A stretch of 8,508 nt of DNA from Candidatus Heimdallarchaeota archaeon (lineage in GTDB: Archaea; Asgardarchaeota; Heimdallarchaeia; Heimdallarchaeales; Heimdallarchaeaceae): assembly GCA_023135215.1 (NCBI GenBank), contig JAGLTP010000054.1, forward strand, positions 1 to 8,508, read 5' to 3'. Positions 5,390-8,508 of this stretch are shown piece after piece. A program made the translations under genes and the position numbers. Within the stretch, counting starts at the first letter, position 1. Each line of letters opens with the position of its first letter. The notes under the pieces are model-generated. The model had not been told where the DNA came from. It made no database searches and saw nothing but the letters and a program-made list of their open reading frames with translations.

Positions 5390-6886
5390 TTAACTAGACC
5401 AATTTCGCAATACCTCAATAATTAACCTAACTCCAGGACCTTTGCTACCTTTAGGATTATAATCCTTGTTCTGTTTTTGATCCATTGTACCTGCAATATC
5501 TAAATGTGCCCAAGGTACATCAAGTGTAAAATTACTTAAGAATCGTGCTGCAGTAATTGCTCCACCTGGTCTTCCACCTGTGTGTTTCACATCAGCGATA
5601 TCGCTTTTTATTTGTTCATCGTACTCTTCCCACAGGGGCATTCTCCAGATTCTTTCACCACAAGACTTAGATGCATCTTCCAATTTTTCCACGATAAAAT
5701 CATGGTTAGAGAAGTAACCTATCGCGTGTTCCCCTAAAGCAATCATCATTGCTCCTGTCAATGTAGCAAAATCAAACATAGCTTTTGGTTCGTAATGTTT
5801 TGCTGCATAAGTTAATGCATCATTTAGTATCATTCGTCCTTCCGCATCAGTACTAATAACTTCAATAGTCAAACCACTATAACTAGTTATGACATCACCA
5901 GGATGGTAAGCAGTACCTGAGGGCATATTATCTGTTGCAGGTACAATTCCAACTACATGAAGATTTAAATCTAGTTTAGCGACAGCTTCCATTGTAGCAA
6001 GAACAACAGCTCCACCAGTCATATCTGCTTTCATTAATTCCATGCCTTGACCAGGTTTAAGAGAGATACCACCAGTATCGAATGTTATTGCTTTTCCAAT
6101 TAGAGCAACAGTTTCAACATTTTCTTTTTCTGCACCATGCTCCATGATTATGAATTTAGGAGGTTCTTTAGTACCTTGAGCGACTGCAAGAAAGCTAGTT
6201 AAACCTATTTCCTTAGCTTTTTCTCTATCAAATATTGTGGTTCTTACACCTAATTCCTTCTCCAAACGTTCAGCTTCTTGAGCTAATTTAGTAGGAGTAA
6301 TATAATTTGCAGGACCCCAAGCTAGCTTTCTACAGAAGTTAACAGAGTCCGCAATAATCTTTCCATTGTTAGCTCCCTTTCTCATTTCCTGTTCATCAGC
6401 TTTTTGACTGAAAATACAAACTTCTTCAATAAACTTATACTTCTCCAAATCCTTCGTTCTATAATCGATATTCTGGAAACTTCCTAAAATAATCCCTTGT
6501 ACAATTGCTTCTGCAGTCTCTGCTATATCCAATTTTTCTCTAGTAAAGTGATCAAGACTTATGCCTACAACTTTCACACCTAAATCTCTTATTTTTCGAG
6601 ATGTGTTACCTATTATTTTTCTAATGTTCTCTGCAGTCAGTTTCTCTTCTTTTCCTAAACCAACTAGCATTATTCGTTTTGGCGAGATTAATCCCTTAGT
6701 ATATGCAACCGCTAAGTCATTCTTCTTTCCTTTAAAATCTCCAAGCTCTAGTTGTTCATTAACAAGTTCTTTGATTTCATCAATGTAAGGATCCTCTTTT
6801 GCATCCTCAAACAAACCAACTAGAACTAGTGGAACATCAAATTGCTGTAGAGATGTTACTTTCGCATCAACTTTCATTTTTATCAC
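5390..6886 (-). CDS. pepA: Leucyl aminopeptidase, peptidase family M17
   Basis: A two-metal cytosolic aminopeptidase that removes N-terminal residues such as leucine in peptide turnover; family members form hexamers. The 498-residue length is typical. All active-site residues align with Escherichia coli PepA at a constant offset of five: metal ligands Lys265, Asp270, Asp288, Asp347 and Glu349, and catalytic Lys277 and Arg351. They lie in GKAITFDTGGISLKP (264-278), MKADMTGGA (285-293) and STDAEGRMIL (345-354); the M17 signature NTDAEGRL here starts with Ser instead of Asn. The N-terminal domain (about 1-170) is the divergent regulatory part. The GTG at 6884-6886 is preferred because a TATA box lies 26 bp before it; the ATG at 6875-6877, three codons later, is the alternative. 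The gene converges on the nitroreductase gene and is divergent from the surface-protein operon, sharing a palindromic region with it. Confidence 0.95.
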   Translation of the reverse strand: MIKMKVDAKVTSLQQFDVPLVLVGLFEDAKEDPYIDEIKELVNEQLELGDFKGKKNDLAVAYTKGLISPKRIMLVGLGKEEKLTAENIRKIIGNTSRKIRDLGVKVVGISLDHFTREKLDIAETAEAIVQGIILGSFQNIDYRTKDLEKYKFIEEVCIFSQKADEQEMRKGANNGKIIADSVNFCRKLAWGPANYITPTKLAQEAERLEKELGVRTTIFDREKAKEIGLTSFLAVAQGTKEPPKFIIMEHGAEKENVETVALIGKAITFDTGGISLKPGQGMELMKADMTGGAVVLATMEAVAKLDLNLHVVGIVPATDNMPSGTAYHPGDVITSYSGLTIEVISTDAEGRMILNDALTYAAKHYEPKAMFDFATLTGAMMIALGEHAIGYFSNHDFIVEKLEDASKSCGERIWRMPLWEEYDEQIKSDIADVKHTGGRPGGAITAARFLSNFTLDVPWAHLDIAGTMDQKQNKDYNPKGSKGPGVRLIIEVLRNWSS

Positions 6887-6907
6887 TATTTTCTGGTGAT
6901 TAGAGAG

Positions 6908-6917
6908 TTAAATATAG
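6908..6917 (-). promoter_or_regulatory. TATA box for the leucyl aminopeptidase, leaderless spacing
   Basis: The minus strand reads CTATATTTAA, a strong archaeal TATA box centred near 6912, 26 bp before the GTG at 6886. The transcript would begin at or next to the start codon. The TTGTACAA copy at 6933-6940 lies just upstream, in the position of an activator site or an operator near the BRE. Confidence 0.6.
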
Positions 6918-6932
6918 TTTGTCCTCTGAATA

Positions 6933-6973
6933 TTGTACAAAACCTTGTACATTACTAAGTTTAGTATGTACAA
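6933..6973. repeat. Inverted repeat with three TTGTACA copies, probable operator
   Basis: The left half TTGTACATTACTAA (6945-6958) is the reverse complement of the right half TTAGTATGTACAA (6961-6973) except for one extra T, around a GT centre. A further copy, TTGTACAA (6933-6940), is itself a palindrome. The three GTAC cores begin at 6935, 6947 and 6968, so the spacings are 12 and 21 bp, the latter two helical turns. The block lies between the promoters of the aminopeptidase gene and the surface-protein operon, which suits a dimeric regulator controlling one or both. Which protein binds is unknown. Confidence 0.5.
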
Positions 6974-6977
6974 AGCC

Positions 6978-7009
6978 TTTTATTATAAGAGTTCATTGTC
7001 CTAAATTAA
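6978..7009 (+). promoter_or_regulatory. Candidate TATA boxes for the surface-protein operon
   Basis: Two AT-rich candidates are present. TTTTATTATAAG (about 6978-6989) looks the better TATA box and would give a leader of about 20-29 nt with no Shine-Dalgarno sequence. TAAATTAA (7002-7009), centred 26 bp before the GTG at 7031, would give a leaderless RNA like those of neighbouring genes. The inverted repeat ends five bases before the first candidate, so a bound regulator could compete with TFB/TBP. Confidence 0.35.
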
Positions 7010-7030
7010 CTGAAGTGAATTAAAACTTCG

Positions 7031-7756
7031 GTGAAAAAAATGAGTAAAGAGAATACATTAAGCAAAATAATAGCTCGATCATTGAGAAATAATTTTGTAA
7101 AAGGTTTAGCCATTGGAATAAGTGCAGCTGTTGTAATAGGAATAGTTGTTGGTGTAAGCATACACTATGGTACTCCTAAGGTGCCTGAACCCAATGGAAA
7201 TGGAAATGGAAATGAACCTGAAGTTCCTTTTTCAACGAATTTAGCTCAAGAAATTCAAAGTGTTATTCCCGATGTAGTTCATGTTGAACTAATTGGTAAT
7301 GGAACATCATCCATTCATCCCAATCTTATATCAGCTGAGATGAACAGGCTGGGAGACAATATAACTTATTCATGGAATGTTAGTGCATTTTCTATCGCAT
7401 TACTTGATTACGTTATTTTCGAATTCTCGCAAAATGAAGTTAATCAGATTGCACAAGGATTATTCGATTCTATAAATAATACAGAAAGAGTTGGAACCTA
7501 TGGTGAAGATCCTTATCCAGGTACAGGAGACTTTGCAGATCTAAAATGGGTTACAGAAATATACCTGGAGAATCATACTGCAATCTTTCTTTATATTAAC
7601 CAAGATGGTTTGATTTTATATCAATCAACTGAATGGACAGGGGATTTCTCTGTTGTGCATAACCTGATTGGTGCCGATGTTCTTATTCCAGAAAGTGCAT
7701 TTGATGATTATGTGCAGGTTCTTCATAATTTGTTCACACCCCATATGGAAACTTAA
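7031..7756 (+). CDS. Surface-anchored protein of unknown function, five N-glycosylation sequons
   Basis: I do not recognise this 241-residue protein. A basic N-terminus (1-24) is followed by a hydrophobic segment at about 25-45, best read as a membrane anchor or uncleaved signal, then a low-complexity Pro/Asn/Gly linker (about 48-65) and a soluble domain of about 175 residues outside the cell. That domain has five N-x-S/T sequons (Asn90, 110, 116, 149, 181), as expected for an archaeal surface glycoprotein, and no cysteine. Its pattern of alternating strands and helices, with no catalytic motif I can name, would suit a small sensor or binding domain; this is inference. The start may be the GTG at 7031 or the ATG at 7040; both keep the anchor. 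The winged-helix membrane protein gene follows after 12 bp, so the two are probably one operon and may work together. Confidence 0.75.
   Translation: MKKMSKENTLSKIIARSLRNNFVKGLAIGISAAVVIGIVVGVSIHYGTPKVPEPNGNGNGNEPEVPFSTNLAQEIQSVIPDVVHVELIGNGTSSIHPNLISAEMNRLGDNITYSWNVSAFSIALLDYVIFEFSQNEVNQIAQGLFDSINNTERVGTYGEDPYPGTGDFADLKWVTEIYLENHTAIFLYINQDGLILYQSTEWTGDFSVVHNLIGADVLIPESAFDDYVQVLHNLFTPHMET
7190..7213 (+). repeat. AATGGA hexamer tandem repeat coding for Asn-Gly linker
   Basis: Three in-frame copies of AATGGA plus a degenerate fourth encode the Asn-Gly repeats of the linker between membrane anchor and outer domain in the surface protein. Such hexamers can change in copy number by slippage without breaking the frame, altering only linker length. 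Confidence 0.6.
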
Positions 7757-7762
7757 GAGAGG
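7757..7762 (+). promoter_or_regulatory. Shine-Dalgarno-like site for the second operon gene
   Basis: GAGAGG lies six bases before the ATG at 7769 and directly after the stop of the upstream gene. The 12 bp gap leaves no room for a promoter, so this downstream gene is probably translated from a shared mRNA through a Shine-Dalgarno-type site, unlike the leaderless first genes of the window. Confidence 0.45.
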
Positions 7763-7768
7763 AAAAGA

Positions 7769-8242
7769 ATGACTGAACAATCAGATGAAGACATAATTTC
7801 ATCCCTATCAGGAACTGCCTTGCGAGTCTTTGTTTATTCGGTGAAGAAAGGTAAAAACATTGGTATTAGAGAAACGCAAAGGGATTTGGGATTAAAAACA
7901 GCTAGCCATGCACAGTACCACTTACAACGACTTGAACAACTTAAGCTAATTGGAAGAGCGAAGAACAACAAATATTTTCTTGAAAAGAAGTACGAGAATC
8001 TAAGAAGTTTGAAAGTAGGTATCTTAACAGAGATTTATGTTTTCAGAGGATGGTTAGTTCCTTCTCTTGGAATCTTCGCAGGATTTCTAGGAATGAGTGC
8101 AGTCATACTAGCAATTTTCTACACTCTTATCACTCCTTTAGCAGCTTTGGTATTTGGGGTAATTATATTCAGTATCGCTGCACTTTATTCTGGGTGGAGA
8201 GCATATCAAATCATACAATCATTTAGTCAGGAAGAGGAATGA
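7769..8242 (+). CDS. Winged-helix DNA-binding protein with two membrane helices
   Basis: A 157-residue protein. Residues about 8-74 form a winged helix-turn-helix: a first helix (TALRVFVYSVKKG), then GIRETQRDLGLKTASHAQYH (32-51), in which RETQRDLGL is the first helix of the motif and SHAQYHLQRLEQLKLI the recognition helix, then a wing ending in KYFLEKK. Two hydrophobic helices follow at about 94-118 and 122-146, with a short acidic tail (SQEEE). The layout, a cytoplasmic winged helix tethered to the membrane, recurs among archaeal regulators; the DNA target and signal are unknown. It is the second gene of an operon with a surface-anchored protein and is a natural, though unproven, candidate to bind the inverted repeat upstream. 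Length and frame are intact. No enzymatic domain is visible. Confidence 0.8.
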   Translation: MTEQSDEDIISSLSGTALRVFVYSVKKGKNIGIRETQRDLGLKTASHAQYHLQRLEQLKLIGRAKNNKYFLEKKYENLRSLKVGILTEIYVFRGWLVPSLGIFAGFLGMSAVILAIFYTLITPLAALVFGVIIFSIAALYSGWRAYQIIQSFSQEEE

Positions 8243-8267
8243 TTTTCTCTATTTTTTTTTCTTTTTT
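8243..8267 (+). terminator. T-rich terminator after the winged-helix gene
   Basis: Runs of four, nine and six T, separated only by C, A or TCTC, start directly after the stop codon. This is a strong hairpin-free archaeal terminator and should separate the two-gene operon from the phospholipase C-like gene. Confidence 0.6.
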
Positions 8268-8311
8268 GCATAGCTCACAATCTTTTTTAAATGAAGCTTG
8301 AAAGCAAAAGC

Positions 8312-8508
8312 ATGAACTGGAGAAAACACATCCCGTTTCTGATTATTGCTTTACTATTACTTAATTTTTTTACTTTTAATCAGAATTATAATAATGTTCA
8401 AGCTTGGGGATTATTGACTCATCAATATTTGGTTGAAGCAGCTGATGATTTAGTATCTGCTGAGTGGCAAGAAGCTTTTGATTATTATTTACCAGAACTT
8501 CTCTCAGG
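8312..8508 (+). CDS. Secreted zinc-dependent phospholipase C / S1-P1 nuclease-like protein, N-terminus only
   Basis: Only the first 65 or so codons are present; the gene runs off the right edge. From the ATG at 8312 the protein starts with MNWRKH and a long hydrophobic stretch, a clear signal peptide ending near NVQA. After the likely cleavage point the mature chain would begin WGLLTHQYLVEAA. A mature N-terminal Trp with His six residues in (WGxxxH) is the hallmark of the phospholipase C/P1 nuclease superfamily, where the Trp amino group and carbonyl and that His bind zinc. This predicts an exported zinc hydrolase acting on phospholipids or nucleic acids; the rest of the ligands are out of view. 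An upstream in-frame ATG at 8291 is possible, but TTTTTTAA at 8283-8290 is about 26 bp before 8312, favouring the shorter, leaderless form. Confidence 0.7.
   Translation, partial: MNWRKHIPFLIIALLLLNFFTFNQNYNNVQAWGLLTHQYLVEAADDLVSAEWQEAFDYYLPELLS

Noticed and set aside
6497..6504. Extra TTGTACAA copy as another operator
   Set aside because: It lies well inside the aminopeptidase coding sequence with no dyad partner; it mainly serves as a warning that the short core alone is not specific.
6561..6788. Plus-strand 75-codon frame inside the aminopeptidase gene
   Set aside because: It is antisense to the N-terminal domain of a clearly intact M17 peptidase and is Ser/Phe/Pro-rich shadow sequence.
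7012..7029. GAAGT/ACTTC inverted pair just before the surface-protein start
   Set aside because: Only five base pairs with an eight-base loop; common by chance in such sequence.

Overview
This window looks like chromosomal DNA of an AT-rich archaeon (by eye roughly one third G+C). Four things point to Archaea. The NMN adenylyltransferase is the short archaeal type. Most genes have a TATA-like box centred about 26-27 bp before the start codon, the spacing expected for leaderless mRNAs. Termination signals are bare T-rich tracts rather than strong hairpins. Finally, there is a membrane-anchored winged-helix protein of an archaeal style. The mix of proteins (an M17 leucyl aminopeptidase, a DUF3160 protein, a surface protein with several N-glycosylation sequons, a winged-helix protein with two membrane helices) would fit an Asgard/Heimdallarchaeia-like genome, but that assignment is inference and no single marker here proves it.

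Layout from left to right. Positions 1-102 hold only the T-rich end of the first gene. On the minus strand are a large secreted or membrane-anchored DUF3160 protein (103-2295) and, upstream of it, a six-helix DUF998-type membrane protein (2418-3158). An 85-106 bp divergent promoter region then leads to three plus-strand genes: a MutY-type adenine DNA glycosylase without any iron-sulfur cysteines (to 4071), NMN adenylyltransferase (4195-4719) and a nitroreductase-family flavoprotein (4762-5379). The nitroreductase converges, with a 10 bp gap, on a minus-strand M17 leucyl aminopeptidase (5390-6886). A 144 bp divergent intergenic region (6887-7030) contains a striking 29 bp inverted repeat built on TTGTACA. 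To its right is a two-gene plus-strand operon: an unrecognised surface-anchored protein (7031-7756) and a winged-helix protein with two membrane helices (7769-8242). After a T-rich terminator, a secreted protein of the zinc-dependent phospholipase C / S1-P1 nuclease superfamily starts and runs off the right edge.

Most genes look like separate housekeeping or accessory functions: NAD synthesis, peptide turnover, base-excision repair and flavin redox chemistry. The parts most worth attention are the cysteine-free MutY with a winged-helix-like tail, the palindromic operator region with a related site at the other divergent promoter, and the surface-protein/membrane-HTH pair, which could be a small signalling unit. 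I saw no rRNA, tRNA, CRISPR array, insertion sequence or phage gene.
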